NCBI RefSeq assembly: GCF_016741875.1
Contig: NZ_JAERRF010000007.1
Span: 62,001-126,000 of the forward strand
DNA: 64,000 nucleotides
Reading direction: 5' to 3'
Origin: Streptomyces coffeae
GTDB taxonomy: Bacteria > Actinomycetota > Actinomycetes > Streptomycetales > Streptomycetaceae
The notes under the pieces are model-generated. The model made no database searches, was not told the origin of the DNA, and was given only the letters and a program-made list of their open reading frames with translations. Both the position numbers and the translations under genes were made by a program. Shown here one piece after another: positions 16,560 through 24,693 of this stretch (its first letter is position 1; the number at the start of each line of letters is the position of its first letter).

Positions 16560-17732
16560 TCACCGATGAGCGGCCAGCACTGCCGCGAGGCCCTCTTGCA
16601 GATCTTTGACGAAATACTCGGGAACCTCCAGCGACGGGAAATGTCCCCCGATTTCGGGCGACCTCCATCGGACGATGTGTCGGTACCGCTCCTGTGCCCA
16701 GGGGCGTGGACACTTCTCGACGTCGCGGGGATACATGGTGATTGCTGACGGGACGTCGACCCGAAGTTCGGGGTCCAGCGAGTTGTGGCTTTCGTAGTAA
16801 ATGCGGGCCGCCGATGCGCCGGTCCGCGTCAGCCAATACAGGGTGACGTCGTCAAGAACGCGGTCTCTGGAAATCGTCTCGAACGGGCTGTCTTCGGTGT
16901 CTGTCCACTCGGCGAACTTGTCGAGGATCCAGGCAAGAAGCCCGACCGGTGAGTCGACGAGCGAGTAGCCGATGGTCTGCGGTCGGGTCGCCTGCTGCTT
17001 CGCGTACGCTGCGCGGTGGCGCCAGAAATCGCGGGTTTCCTCGGTCCACTCGCGCTCGACCGCCGTCAGCCCGTCCGTTGTCAACCCGGGCGGTCCCTCC
17101 GCGAACGTTGTGTGGATGCCGAGAACGTGCGCCGGGAACCTGCCGCCGAGAACCGTGGTGATATTGCCTCCCCAGTCGCCTCCGTGGGCTGCGAACTTGC
17201 TGTAGCCGAGCCTTCCCATCAGTTCCACCCATGCGGCCGCGATCTTTTCGGTTCCCCACCCGGTGGTAGCCGGCTTGTCGCTGTAACCAAAGCCTGGCAG
17301 CGACGGGACCACGACGTGGAACGCCGGCGCGTCTGCATCTTTCGGATCTGCCAGCTCGTCTACTACATCGATGAACCGAGCAATGCTGTCTGGCCAGCCG
17401 TGCGTCAAGATCAGAGGAGTGGCATCTGCGCGCGCGGAGCGACGGTGCAGGAAGTGGATTCCCAGATCATCAATGGTCGTGCGGAACTGGCCGATCCGGT
17501 TGAGGCGCTCTTCGAACGACCGCCACTTGTACCCGGTGCGCCAGTAGTTCACGACATCGACGAGGTCGGCGAGCGGAACGCCCTGTTCCCATCGGCGAGG
17601 GTCGGGCGCGGCGCGATAGACCGTCTCAGCCTCCGGTAGTCGCGCCGCGGCCAGTCGCGCGCGCAGATCGTCGAGGTCAGCTTTCGTTGCGTGGGCTTCA
17701 AATGCTTGCACGTCGCTGGCTGGACGGGGCAT
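16560..17732 (-). CDS. Epoxide hydrolase (alpha/beta-hydrolase, EHN domain)
   Basis: This 390-residue enzyme has an N-terminal EHN lid segment (KADLDDLRARLAAARLP through NYWRTGYKWRSFEERLN, residues about 15-90) followed by the alpha/beta-hydrolase core. It shows the oxyanion motif HGWPDS, the nucleophile aspartate in HGGDWGGN (near residue 190) and the catalytic histidine in GGHFPSLEVPEYF near the end. It would open epoxides to diols by an ester intermediate in the cytoplasm. A perfect AGGAGG four bases before the ATG argues for strong translation. It is divergent from a CGNR regulator gene with a repeated operator-like motif between them. Confidence 0.9.
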   Translation of the reverse strand: MPRPASDVQAFEAHATKADLDDLRARLAAARLPEAETVYRAAPDPRRWEQGVPLADLVDVVNYWRTGYKWRSFEERLNRIGQFRTTIDDLGIHFLHRRSARADATPLILTHGWPDSIARFIDVVDELADPKDADAPAFHVVVPSLPGFGYSDKPATTGWGTEKIAAAWVELMGRLGYSKFAAHGGDWGGNITTVLGGRFPAHVLGIHTTFAEGPPGLTTDGLTAVEREWTEETRDFWRHRAAYAKQQATRPQTIGYSLVDSPVGLLAWILDKFAEWTDTEDSPFETISRDRVLDDVTLYWLTRTGASAARIYYESHNSLDPELRVDVPSAITMYPRDVEKCPRPWAQERYRHIVRWRSPEIGGHFPSLEVPEYFVKDLQEGLAAVLAAHR

Positions 17733-17753
17733 GAGACCTCCTGGCCATCGTGG

Positions 17754-17812
17754 AACCGGCTAAGGTGGTTCTAGCAGTTCTCCGAGCCATGCTGCAACCC
17801 TCTAAGGTGGTT
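17754..17812. promoter_or_regulatory. Two near-identical 17-bp sites upstream of the CGNR regulator (candidate operators)
   Basis: Sites at 17754-17770 and 17796-17812 share AACC-NN-CTAAGGTGGTT and differ at only two bases. Each is also an inverted repeat (AACC...GGTT). The centre-to-centre distance is 42 bp, four DNA turns. The distal site is in the divergent promoter region; the proximal one overlaps the ribosome site (AAGGTGG) and ends two bases before the ATG of the CGNR gene. Cooperative autoregulatory binding is inferred. Confidence 0.55.
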
Positions 17813-17814
17813 CC

Positions 17815-18390
17815 ATGCGTGCTGGATTCCCTGACTTCCGCCTCGGCAACGTGCTGGCGACCAGCTTCACGGGGACGCTGTCGGAGCGTCACGGCAACGC
17901 TGTGGAGCGCATTCCCGCGCCGCACCGACTCGTCGACTGGCTGGCAGTGAACGGCCTCGCCGTGGACTCCTGCACCACCGCCCAGCTCGACCTCGCTCGG
18001 GAACTGAGGGAGTCGATTCACGCCGCCGCGACAGCGGCCGCGATCCAGGACGCTCTCCCTGCATCTGCTGTCCAAGTCATCAATGACCGCAGCGCTCAGG
18101 GTCGGGCCGCGGCCATCCTGACGCCCGAGGGTGAGCGGCGATGGCGGCTCAGCTCGGCTTCCTGCGTGGAAGATGCCCTCAGCGTGATCGCCGCCGACGC
18201 GATCAGCATCATCGCAGGCGAACGAGACGGAAGATTGGCCTTGTGTGCATCACCAACCTGCCAAGCCGCCTTCTTCGACACCAGCCAAAGTCGCACCCGC
18301 AAATGGTGTGACATGAACACGTGCGGGAATCGTCAGAAGAAAGCGCGCTTCCATGCCAACCAGCGCAAAAACCCCAGACCAGCGGAGTGA
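17815..18390 (+). CDS. ABATE/CGNR zinc-finger regulator
   Basis: This 191-residue protein has an N-terminal ABATE-type ligand domain and a C-terminal CGNR zinc finger. The finger reads LCASPTCQAAFFDTSQ and then KWCDMNTCGNRQKKARFHANQ, with four cysteines spaced C-x4-C ... C-x4-C and the CGNR motif itself. Such proteins are thought to be DNA-binding regulators of adjacent catabolic genes. It is divergent from the epoxide hydrolase gene, its most likely target, and has a motif overlapping its own ribosome site. It is followed by a transposase fragment. Confidence 0.85.
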   Translation: MRAGFPDFRLGNVLATSFTGTLSERHGNAVERIPAPHRLVDWLAVNGLAVDSCTTAQLDLARELRESIHAAATAAAIQDALPASAVQVINDRSAQGRAAAILTPEGERRWRLSSASCVEDALSVIAADAISIIAGERDGRLALCASPTCQAAFFDTSQSRTRKWCDMNTCGNRQKKARFHANQRKNPRPAE

Positions 18391-18405
18391 TCGTTACCGC
18401 CCAGG

Positions 18406-18873
18406 TCATGCGGCATGTCGGTAAGTGTTGTAGAACTGCTCGAACTCCCGCAGCGCGTGGAGCAGGTGTCGCTGGTTCCAGATCAAGGTCCGGTCCAGCA
18501 GTTCGCGCCGACAGGTCTGCACCCACCGCTCCATGACCGAGTTCATCCTCGGCATCCGAACACCGCTGAGCACGACCTCAATCCCCGCATCAGCAAGGAC
18601 GGAGTCGAACAGGGTGGGGAACTTCCCGTCTCGGTCCCGGATCAGGAACCGCGCTCGGCAGCCTGCGTCCTCAGGGTCCATGACCAGGTTTTTGGCCGCT
18701 TGCCCTACCCATGAGGCGGTGGGGTGCGCGGTCGCGCCCAGGATCCGGACACGTCGGCCGGCGTGCTCGATGACCGCCAACACGTACAGGCGGGCCCCGG
18801 ACAAGGTGACCGTTTCCAGGAAGTCGCAAGCCACCAGGGCATCGGCCTGCGAGCGCAAGAAGTCGGCCCAGGT
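18406..18873 (-). mobile_element. IS3-like integrase-core transposase fragment
   Basis: A single open frame of about 155 codons, without start, reads TWADFLRSQADALVACDFLE, then GARLYVLAVIEHAGRRVRI, then CRARFLIRDRDGKFPTLFD, then MNSVMERWVQTCRREL, and stops at FYNTYRHAA. This is the DDE integrase core (D of ACDF, D of RDRDGKF, E of MERW) of a common Streptomyces transposase family. The N-terminal HTH part is missing and the C-terminus is truncated after YRHAA. It is a dead relic of the same family as the scraps near 5.8, 25.6 and 34.5 kb. Confidence 0.8.
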
Positions 18874-19160
18874 GCTGCAGGCCCCCAACCCGCAGAGGGC
18901 CACCTGGACACACGACCTGTCTCGACAACGGTGAACAACACCGGCAACAACGACCCGCACCTCCTGGACGAGGTCACCTCGTAAGTGTCGGCCGCCAAGC
19001 TCCGGCCCTCACCGCGCCAGGCGCTCAGGGCGTGGGGAAGTTGCCGGGGGGTGACCTCCTCCCGGCCGACGCGGGGGTGTTCCTCCGCCGTACACCACCA
19101 CGCCCAGCACCGCTCGCCGCCAAGCTGCGATGATGCCCTCGTTTCCCCATCGGAGGACTT
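18874..19160. other. Intergenic stretch with a single type I-E CRISPR-repeat-like sequence
   Basis: No gene is supported. At 19056-19083 one 28-base stretch (CTCCTCCCGGCCGACGCGGG, then GGTGTTCC) closely resembles actinobacterial type I-E CRISPR repeats of the form CTCCCCGCCGACGCGGGGGTGTTCC. No second copy with spacer-size distance is visible and there are no cas genes in the window, so it is at most an orphan repeat or a coincidence. Confidence 0.3.
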
Positions 19161-20267
19161 TTGTTCGTTTTCGTGTGTGCGGGGTGCGGCGCCCGGCTGA
19201 CCACCCCGCTGTCGCAGGTCGCCCTGCCGGTCCACGCCCATCAGAAGTACGGGAATGGGATTCAGCTTCCGGTGCTCATGGAGTCGGGCACGTTCGCCGT
19301 GGATCCGGAGCCCTGGGGGCCGCCGTGGCGGACGTGGGAGGAGATCGATCCGGACGAGGCGGCGGCCCGCGGCATCTACGCGCCGGTCTACGCCCTGTCC
19401 GACGGCGCGCCCGGCGCGATCGTCATCTCACCCGGAGATGCTCGTGGCACCCTGCTGATTCCGGAGAAAGGTGGCGGCTACTGCTGCGGCCTCGACGGAG
19501 CCGACGGCCCCAACATGGCCTGCGAGGCGTGCGGCCTGCCCGTGGCGAGCCGGATCGACGACTGCTCGCTCTGGCAGGCTGTGTGGCTCGCCCCAAACGC
19601 CGTGCGCCGCCTCCCCCTCGACGACGCCGACGCCGCACCGCTCTCCTGGGCGGAGCTGATGGCAGAGGGGAAGGGCACGCCCCCGTTCGAGCCGATCTCG
19701 ACGTGGGGATCGCGGCTGGGGTCGAACCACTACTGGTCATGGAGCCCGCAGTGGGAAGCGGCAGCCGGCCGGGCGCTCGCCCACCTGCTGGCGGCCTCGG
19801 AAGGACAGCCGGTGACTGTCCCGGACGGCCCGATCGCGGAAGTGTTCCAACGCGCCCTCGACATCCTGCTGCCCGTGGGCACGGCCGCGCGGCGCGCCGT
19901 CCTGGCCGGCCCCGGGCGGCCCGCCCCCGACGCGGACGCCGACATCCTCCTCGTGCCGGCTCATCCGCAGACGGGGGAGACCTGGACCCCGGCAGGCCCG
20001 GCCGCGTCGGCATACCCGGTGCCGCTGCCGTTCGGGATGTGGCTGTGGCTGGCCTCCCCCGAGCCGTACCTACCCGTCCCCGCGTCGGGCGGCATGCCCG
20101 ACGGCGTCCTCCGCGACGACCCACCCGCGCCGCGCCCCCGTTACCTGTTCCGGGCCGACCCGGGAGCGTTCCAGCACACACTGGTCCGGCTACCAGCCGT
20201 CCGCAGCCCGTGGCTGCGCGAGATCTTCGAGAACCTCACGCAGCACCTGCGCGTCCGCCTCTTCTAG
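19161..20267 (+). CDS. Conserved hypothetical protein with zinc-ribbon-like cysteines
   Basis: This 368-residue protein starts at TTG 19161, four bases after GGAGG. It opens VCAGCGARLT and has a further pair of cysteine clusters, GGYCCGLDGADGPNMACEACG near residue 110, which could bind zinc. The rest is acidic, with many Trp and Pro residues (for example GSNHYWSWSPQWEAAAGRAL and LLAASEGQPVTV) and no recognisable catalytic motif. No signal peptide or membrane span is seen. It resembles a widespread Streptomyces hypothetical family of cytoplasmic proteins whose role I do not know. It stands alone between a transposase fragment and a broken TIGR02391 gene. Confidence 0.7.
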   Translation: MFVFVCAGCGARLTTPLSQVALPVHAHQKYGNGIQLPVLMESGTFAVDPEPWGPPWRTWEEIDPDEAAARGIYAPVYALSDGAPGAIVISPGDARGTLLIPEKGGGYCCGLDGADGPNMACEACGLPVASRIDDCSLWQAVWLAPNAVRRLPLDDADAAPLSWAELMAEGKGTPPFEPISTWGSRLGSNHYWSWSPQWEAAAGRALAHLLAASEGQPVTVPDGPIAEVFQRALDILLPVGTAARRAVLAGPGRPAPDADADILLVPAHPQTGETWTPAGPAASAYPVPLPFGMWLWLASPEPYLPVPASGGMPDGVLRDDPPAPRPRYLFRADPGAFQHTLVRLPAVRSPWLREIFENLTQHLRVRLF

Positions 20268-20296
20268 CCAGCCGGCAGAAGGCGCCGACATCCACT

Positions 20297-20490
20297 TGGG
20301 CGCCTACGAGAGGGCGTGGTTCGCCGCGTTGAAGGCGGTTGAGGTCGCCGTCCGGGACGCCTCCGGGCTCGACAACTCCCTGGTCGGCGTGCTTCTGATG
20401 CGTGCGGCGTTCCAGCCGCATAAGAACGGCAAGGGCGGGCCGCTCGCCGACGCGGGTGCTGAGGGTGGGGATCAGGAGGCAGCGTCCGAT
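20297..20490 (+). pseudogene. TIGR02391 (Ymh-like) domain remnant
   Basis: The frame reads GAYERAWFAALKAVEVAVRD, then GLDNSLVGVLLMRAAFQP, then KGGPLADAGAEGGDQEAAS. These are the core helices of the TIGR02391 family (LFAGAY... normally follows). There is no start codon, and the family C-terminus is replaced by unrelated sequence after DQEAAS, so only about 65 codons survive. TIGR02391 proteins are often found next to restriction or defence genes, none of which are present here. Confidence 0.55.
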
Positions 20491-20792
20491 GCGGGTCGAG
20501 CGTGCCAAGCGCCGCCTGGTCGCAGCGATGGTGCAGGCCGAAGGCCAACACCTATCACCACCTGCTCGAGGGCTGCTCGGGGCATGCTCAGAGCCCCCCT
20601 TTGGGGTGACAGCCCTGGGGAAGTGAGCGCCCGGCCGATCGTCATCGCCAAGCAGGGCGGATGGGCCCCGCACCTCAAGGTGCTCGCCGGATACCTCGTC
20701 GTCGACCAGTGGGAGGACAACGCCCTGATCGGCGTGCTGTAGCCGGGCCTGGAGAGGAAACAGCGTGCCTCACGCGGCTGGACGGAATTGGC
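20491..20792. other. Unassigned DNA after the TIGR02391 remnant
   Basis: The frame of the remnant stays open to a TAG near 20742. Its last part (VIAKQGGWAPHLKVLAGYL, then VDQWEDNALIGVL) looks protein-like but matches no family I know. It may be the end of a second broken gene. No promoter or terminator is evident. Confidence 0.25.
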
Positions 20793-21887
20793 CTACCACG
20801 CGCCGGTCATCTCGACGAAGTTCTTGCCCGATACCTTCTTGCCCTCGTAGGTGCCGGCGAATGCTGCCGTGCCCTCCACGCGGGCTCCCAGGCCGCCGGT
20901 CAGCTCCTGGGCGTTGGTTCCGGTCATGCGAACGTTGAGGTGCGCCTTCAGCGCGGGGATCTCGATGCGCCAGCGGGTGGGGTACGCCTTGCCGGTGTCC
21001 GGGCTCTTCCAGATCCTGTCCGCGCCTTCGGCCAGGGGCTTGACCGCCGCAAGGTCGTAGGAGCCATCCGGGTGCAGGACGGTGGCCCAGGACTCCTCGG
21101 CCTTGCTGTTGATGCTGTCCCAGATGGCGATCTTGTCGCCGTTCGGAAGGTTGAAGTTCATCCACGTCCAGTGCGGGGAGCTGCTCCGGGGGATATTGCC
21201 CCACTGCCGGTCCAGCCAGGTTTCGCCGGACACCTTGTGGGACTTGCCTTCGATGTTCAGAGTGCCGGTGGTCTGCACGGACGGGTAGGCGAACTCGACT
21301 TGGGGTTCACCGAGCAGGGGGAACTCACCGGTGCCCGCGTACTTCATGGCCGGGCCCTTGGGCTTGAGTCGGATATCGAGGGAACCCCACGGCGTGGTGG
21401 TCTTCAGCGACATCTTCTCCGCGTCGCCCGTCCAGCTCAGGCCGGGCATCTTGATGTTGAGCCCGCTCTTGCTCCAGATGTAGTCGTCCTTGGCGACTTT
21501 GCTCTCGTAGCTCTTGTACCAGCCGGTGGTCACATCGGTGACGGAGACCGACAGCGTCCTCTGATCGCTGTGGGGCACGTTCATCGTGTGCACCAGAAGC
21601 CCGAAATCGTGGCCGTCGGCCTTCACTTCGCCGTTGATGTAGATCGAGTCGGTCCAGGTTTCGTCGGGGCCAGGCGTTTGGGCGGCAAGGTCAGCTGCGG
21701 GGTCGACCACCGACGGTATCCCGGTTGCGACCGGGGTGGGCGCCGTGCGGTTCTCGCTGCCCACCGCGCGGTTCTCCCCGTCCGCGGCCTGGGCGGTCGG
21801 CATGGCGGTCGCGCCAAGCAGTGCCGTTGCGGCGGTGGCGGCGGTGGCAGAGGCGATGCCCAGCGTTATGCGGGTGGTCCTCTTCAT
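20793..21887 (-). CDS. Secreted lipocalin-like (AttH/CrtC-type) protein
   Basis: This 364-residue protein has a Sec signal peptide (MKRTTRITLGIASATAATAA, cleavage near AQA-ADGE). The mature part matches the paired lipocalin-like fold of the AttH/CrtC group: FGLLVHTMNVP, then LDIRLKPKGP, then SGETWLDRQWGNIP, then HWTWMNFNLPNGDKIAIWD. CrtC relatives hydrate carotenoids but most secreted actinobacterial members are uncharacterised. It is divergent from a TetR gene with a clear palindrome between, so it is probably repressed until a signal appears. The carotenoid oxygenase at 14.4 kb is not linked to it transcriptionally. Confidence 0.8.
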   Translation of the reverse strand: MKRTTRITLGIASATAATAATALLGATAMPTAQAADGENRAVGSENRTAPTPVATGIPSVVDPAADLAAQTPGPDETWTDSIYINGEVKADGHDFGLLVHTMNVPHSDQRTLSVSVTDVTTGWYKSYESKVAKDDYIWSKSGLNIKMPGLSWTGDAEKMSLKTTTPWGSLDIRLKPKGPAMKYAGTGEFPLLGEPQVEFAYPSVQTTGTLNIEGKSHKVSGETWLDRQWGNIPRSSSPHWTWMNFNLPNGDKIAIWDSINSKAEESWATVLHPDGSYDLAAVKPLAEGADRIWKSPDTGKAYPTRWRIEIPALKAHLNVRMTGTNAQELTGGLGARVEGTAAFAGTYEGKKVSGKNFVEMTGAW

Positions 21888-21971
21888 GTGAGTTCTCCCT
21901 CAGGGGTGAGCTGCTGTCGAGCACGTTTCGCTCAACAGCCGTAGAGTCACCATAGGCATGCGAAGAGATTT

Positions 21972-21989
21972 ACTCAACAAGTGTTGAGT
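21972..21989. promoter_or_regulatory. 18-bp palindrome, candidate TetR operator
   Basis: ACTCAACA-AG-TGTTGAGT has perfect 8-base arms. It lies 15 bp before the TetR start codon, with an extra CTCAACA half-site at 21931-21937 in the divergent promoter region. This is typical for a TetR protein that represses itself and its divergent neighbour. Confidence 0.65.
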
Positions 21990-22004
21990 GAGAGAGGTGG
22001 TGAG

Positions 22005-22607
22005 ATGTCGGACACTTCGTCCTCGTCCAGGGCGCAGCGCCGCGCTCGTACCCGTACGGCGATCCTCGAAGCCGCACGGCAGGAGTTCGCTCAGCGTGGG
22101 TATCAGAAGGCGACGATTCGGGCCGTGGCCGAGCGGGCAGGGTGCGATCCGTCGTTGGTGATGCAGCACTTCGGCAACAAGCAGGGGCTGTTCCGGGCCG
22201 CGTCGGAGCTGGACCTGGACATGGCGGCGGTATCGGCAGGGCCGGCTGAGGAACTCAGTGAGCGGCTGATCCGCGCAGTGTTCGAGCAAATGGACGCGCG
22301 ACCGGAAGCCACCGCCTCCACATTCCGCTCCATGCTCACTCATGACGAGAGCGCCGAGGAGGCGTTGGAGCTGTTCAACCTGGGGGAGATGGCTCAGAAC
22401 GTCTATGCGGGGCGGCTGCCCGACGATGAACTGACCGAGCTGCGCGGACGGCTGCTCGGAGCGCTGACGCTGGGCACCGCCATCACACGCTATGTGTTGA
22501 AGTTCTCCGCCGTTGAACAGGCCAGCATCGACGATCTCGTCGCGTGTTTGCGACCAGCCGTCGAAGTGCTGCTGCGGGGGCAGAACGGCGATGCGGCGGC
22601 CCGCTGA
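22005..22607 (+). CDS. TetR-family transcriptional regulator
   Basis: This 200-residue protein has the DNA-binding segment TRTAILEAARQEFAQRGYQK with ATIRAVAERAGCDPSLVMQHF and FGNKQGLFRAA (residues about 14-62). The C-terminal half (MLTHDESAEEALELFN, then GRLLGALTLGTAITRYVLK) fits the TetR_C domains of Streptomyces repressors. The ATG at 22005 follows GAGGTGG; an upstream GTG is less likely because it would overlap the palindrome. It is divergent from the secreted lipocalin-like gene. A hairpin terminator follows at about 22.7 kb. Confidence 0.85.
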   Translation: MSDTSSSSRAQRRARTRTAILEAARQEFAQRGYQKATIRAVAERAGCDPSLVMQHFGNKQGLFRAASELDLDMAAVSAGPAEELSERLIRAVFEQMDARPEATASTFRSMLTHDESAEEALELFNLGEMAQNVYAGRLPDDELTELRGRLLGALTLGTAITRYVLKFSAVEQASIDDLVACLRPAVEVLLRGQNGDAAAR

Positions 22608-22701
22608 GGTCTCCGCCGGCTCCCGCGCGTCGGCATGCCGAAACGGCCCTCGACCGGGCACTTTCCGCCACCGGAGCGAGCAAGCCCCCGAAAGATCGGG
22701 G

Positions 22702-22729
22702 AGGGCCTCTGACGCACTGCAGAGGCCCT
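22702..22729 (+). terminator. Stem-loop terminator after TetR gene
   Basis: AGGGCCTCTG (22702-22711) and CAGAGGCCCT (22720-22729) form a perfect 10-bp stem with an 8-base loop. It lies about 95 bp after the TetR stop and before the convergent membrane-protein gene, so it may serve both strands. Confidence 0.65.
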
Positions 22730-22901
22730 TCCCAGGTGAAGTCCGTCATCGTCGAGGACCATCAACCTCGAAGCGAGAACTCCAGTTCCCGCGGCTGATG
22801 AAAGCGTGGACCACGTGCCCCAGGAAGACGAGCGGCACCAACCATGCGGTCCGGGCTGCAGTTTCCCGGCCCGGACCGCACAACCGCAGCGCCCGCGCCG
22901 C

Positions 22902-24059
22902 TCAGAGGCCGGGAGGGGCCGAAACAGGTGCCGTGGAAGTGCTGCGCACCCGGGGCTCGCGCCGCAACGCCCGTATCGCGACCACGAGCAGCGCAGCCTC
23001 CAGGACGGTGACGGCCGCGGCCTCGGTGACGCCGGTGACGAACGCGGTGACGGGAAGCCCGGGGACGCTCATGCTGTACGTCAGCAGGTCCAGGCACGTG
23101 GTCACCACGGGAAGACCGAGCACGGCCAAGGCTGTGGGCAACGCCGGATCCGTGGCCGACACCCGCGTACGGCGTGCCGGAACGGCCGCTGCAGCGGAGG
23201 GTTCCGGGGCCCGCGGGCGCCCGCGGTGGGCACGGGCACGGAGGACGAGGCACGCCGCTCCGCCCGCCAGGAAGACCCAGCCGTGTCCCTCGTCGCCGAA
23301 GCCCAGAAACTTCCGGGCGGCTACGGCCGCCGCGAGAAGGACGAGAACGCAGGCCGCCGTGATCCACTCTCCGGCGAGGCGGGAGATCTCGGCGCGAGGC
23401 GCGCCGGGGTGGAACGCCATGGCCACGCTGCCGGTGACGAGGACGACGAGAGCGACGGTGGCCAACTCCGTGACGGAGGGCGGGAAGCCGAGGACCACCG
23501 ACTGGCCCAGGTACATGAACGTGGGCAGCGAGGCTACGGCGCAGAAGACGGCGGCACGACGCCGGCGCCCGGATCCCAGGGCCACGGCCGCCCCGATCCA
23601 TCCCAGTGGCAGCACCTCGACCAGCAGTGCCAGGGCCGCACTGAGGGCGTCGGGTGACGCACCGGACGACCGGCCGAGGAGCACATCGAGCACCACGCGC
23701 TTGTCCTCGCCGGATCCGGTGAGGAGGACCGCCGCCTGGCCCAGCAGGTTCACCGCAGTGGAGGCGGCGAGCAGGGCCACTCCGAGGAGGCCGACGAGGC
23801 GCGCCGCCCGGCCGTAGGCCACGTAACGGGCCGGAGCCCCGTGGCCGGCCAGGCGTGTACGGACCGCGAGATGGAGAACTCCGGCCACCTCACGCAGCCG
23901 GGGGCGGCCCAACTCCGCTTCCTCGTCCAGCGGTTCGTAGTCACTGAGGAAGGTGTCGACCATTTCCTCCTCGCGCTCCCGCCGGTAGTAGGCGGGGAGC
24001 ACGCGCAGGACGGCGCGGAACCGGTCCTCCAGCAGCGTGGGTGAATCGCTTGTGCTCAT
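22902..24059 (-). CDS. Multi-spanning membrane protein co-transcribed with PadR
   Basis: This 385-residue protein opens with a soluble helix (LEDRFRAVLRVLPAYYRREREEEMV, the form seen at the N-terminus of DUF1700/HAAS-like proteins). About eight hydrophobic spans follow (for example LVGLLGVALLAASTAVNLL, LALLVEVLPLGWIGAAVAL, TVALVVLVTGSVAMAF). Its ATG overlaps the PadR stop in an ATGA, so the two are translationally coupled. PadR plus HAAS-type membrane protein operons are common in Gram-positives and respond to envelope stress or drugs. The molecular role is unknown. Confidence 0.75.
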   Translation of the reverse strand: MSTSDSPTLLEDRFRAVLRVLPAYYRREREEEMVDTFLSDYEPLDEEAELGRPRLREVAGVLHLAVRTRLAGHGAPARYVAYGRAARLVGLLGVALLAASTAVNLLGQAAVLLTGSGEDKRVVLDVLLGRSSGASPDALSAALALLVEVLPLGWIGAAVALGSGRRRRAAVFCAVASLPTFMYLGQSVVLGFPPSVTELATVALVVLVTGSVAMAFHPGAPRAEISRLAGEWITAACVLVLLAAAVAARKFLGFGDEGHGWVFLAGGAACLVLRARAHRGRPRAPEPSAAAAVPARRTRVSATDPALPTALAVLGLPVVTTCLDLLTYSMSVPGLPVTAFVTGVTEAAAVTVLEAALLVVAIRALRREPRVRSTSTAPVSAPPGL

Positions 24060-24466
24060 GCTGTGCCTCCTGCCCCGGCCGGCCGTGTCCGTCCGCGGGA
24101 CGTGGATGACGTGGAGGTGGTGGGGGCGGTGGGTGCCTCGATCGGAGGGGAGCCGGTCAATCGCCGCTCCGCGGCCCGGACATTGGCGGCCATCCGCGCG
24201 TTCTCGGCCTCCAGCGCCCGGCGGCCGTCGCTGGTGAGGCGGTAGTAGCGGCGCAGGCGTCCCCGGTGGACCTCGTCGTGGTCGTGCTCGACGAGACCGT
24301 CGGCCGTGAGGCGGTCGAGGACGCCATAGAGCGTCCCCACGCGCAGATCGACGCGGCCGTCGGAGAGTTCGGCGGCCTCCTGCTTGATGCCGTACCCGTG
24401 GCGCGGCGCATCGTGCAGCGCGAGGAGCACGAAGAAGACCGGCTCGGTGAGTGGTTTCAACGCCAT
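24056..24466 (-). CDS. PadR-family transcriptional regulator (short type)
   Basis: This 136-residue protein has the winged helix LTEPVFFVLLALHDAPRHGYGI, then SDGRVDLRVGTLYGVLDRL, then GLVEHDHDEVHRGRLRRYY and LTSDGRRAL. It is the short PadR type with a single C-terminal dimerisation helix (AENARMAANVRAAERRL) and a disordered Thr/Ser/Pro tail. It is the first gene of a two-gene operon with a membrane protein, coupled by ATGA. A 21-bp palindrome sits 11 bp upstream of the ATG, so autorepression is very likely. Confidence 0.85.
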   Translation of the reverse strand: MALKPLTEPVFFVLLALHDAPRHGYGIKQEAAELSDGRVDLRVGTLYGVLDRLTADGLVEHDHDEVHRGRLRRYYRLTSDGRRALEAENARMAANVRAAERRLTGSPPIEAPTAPTTSTSSTSRGRTRPAGAGGTA

Positions 24467-24476
24467 GATGGCCAGT

Positions 24477-24497
24477 ATATATCGTGGCACGATATAT
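24477..24497. promoter_or_regulatory. 21-bp perfect palindrome, PadR operator
   Basis: ATATATCGTG and CACGATATAT flank a central G. ATATCGTG/CACGATAT palindromes are the common operator type for short PadR regulators of actinobacteria, and this one lies directly upstream of a PadR gene and likely overlaps its -10 region. Confidence 0.75.
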
Positions 24498-24693
24498 GCA
24501 GAGGGTGAGCGTCTCGGACCCCACGGGCCGAAGGGCGTGGCTACCCTCGTAACCGCGGGCCGTATACGGCCGGTACGCGACAGAACCCCGGACCGGGGAC
24601 TGTCGAGGGGGAGGCCGGCTCGAGCTCGCACCCGCCTGATCGACCCACTCGAATTCGTTGGCGCTTCTGCGTGGAGCCGGCGATGATGGGTGG

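Noticed and set aside
19000..19130. CRISPR array
   Set aside because: Only one repeat-like unit was found, with no second copy at spacer distance and no cas genes in the window.
24558..24571. GGCCGTATACGGCC perfect palindrome
   Set aside because: It is short and isolated between unrelated genes, with nothing to link it to a regulator.
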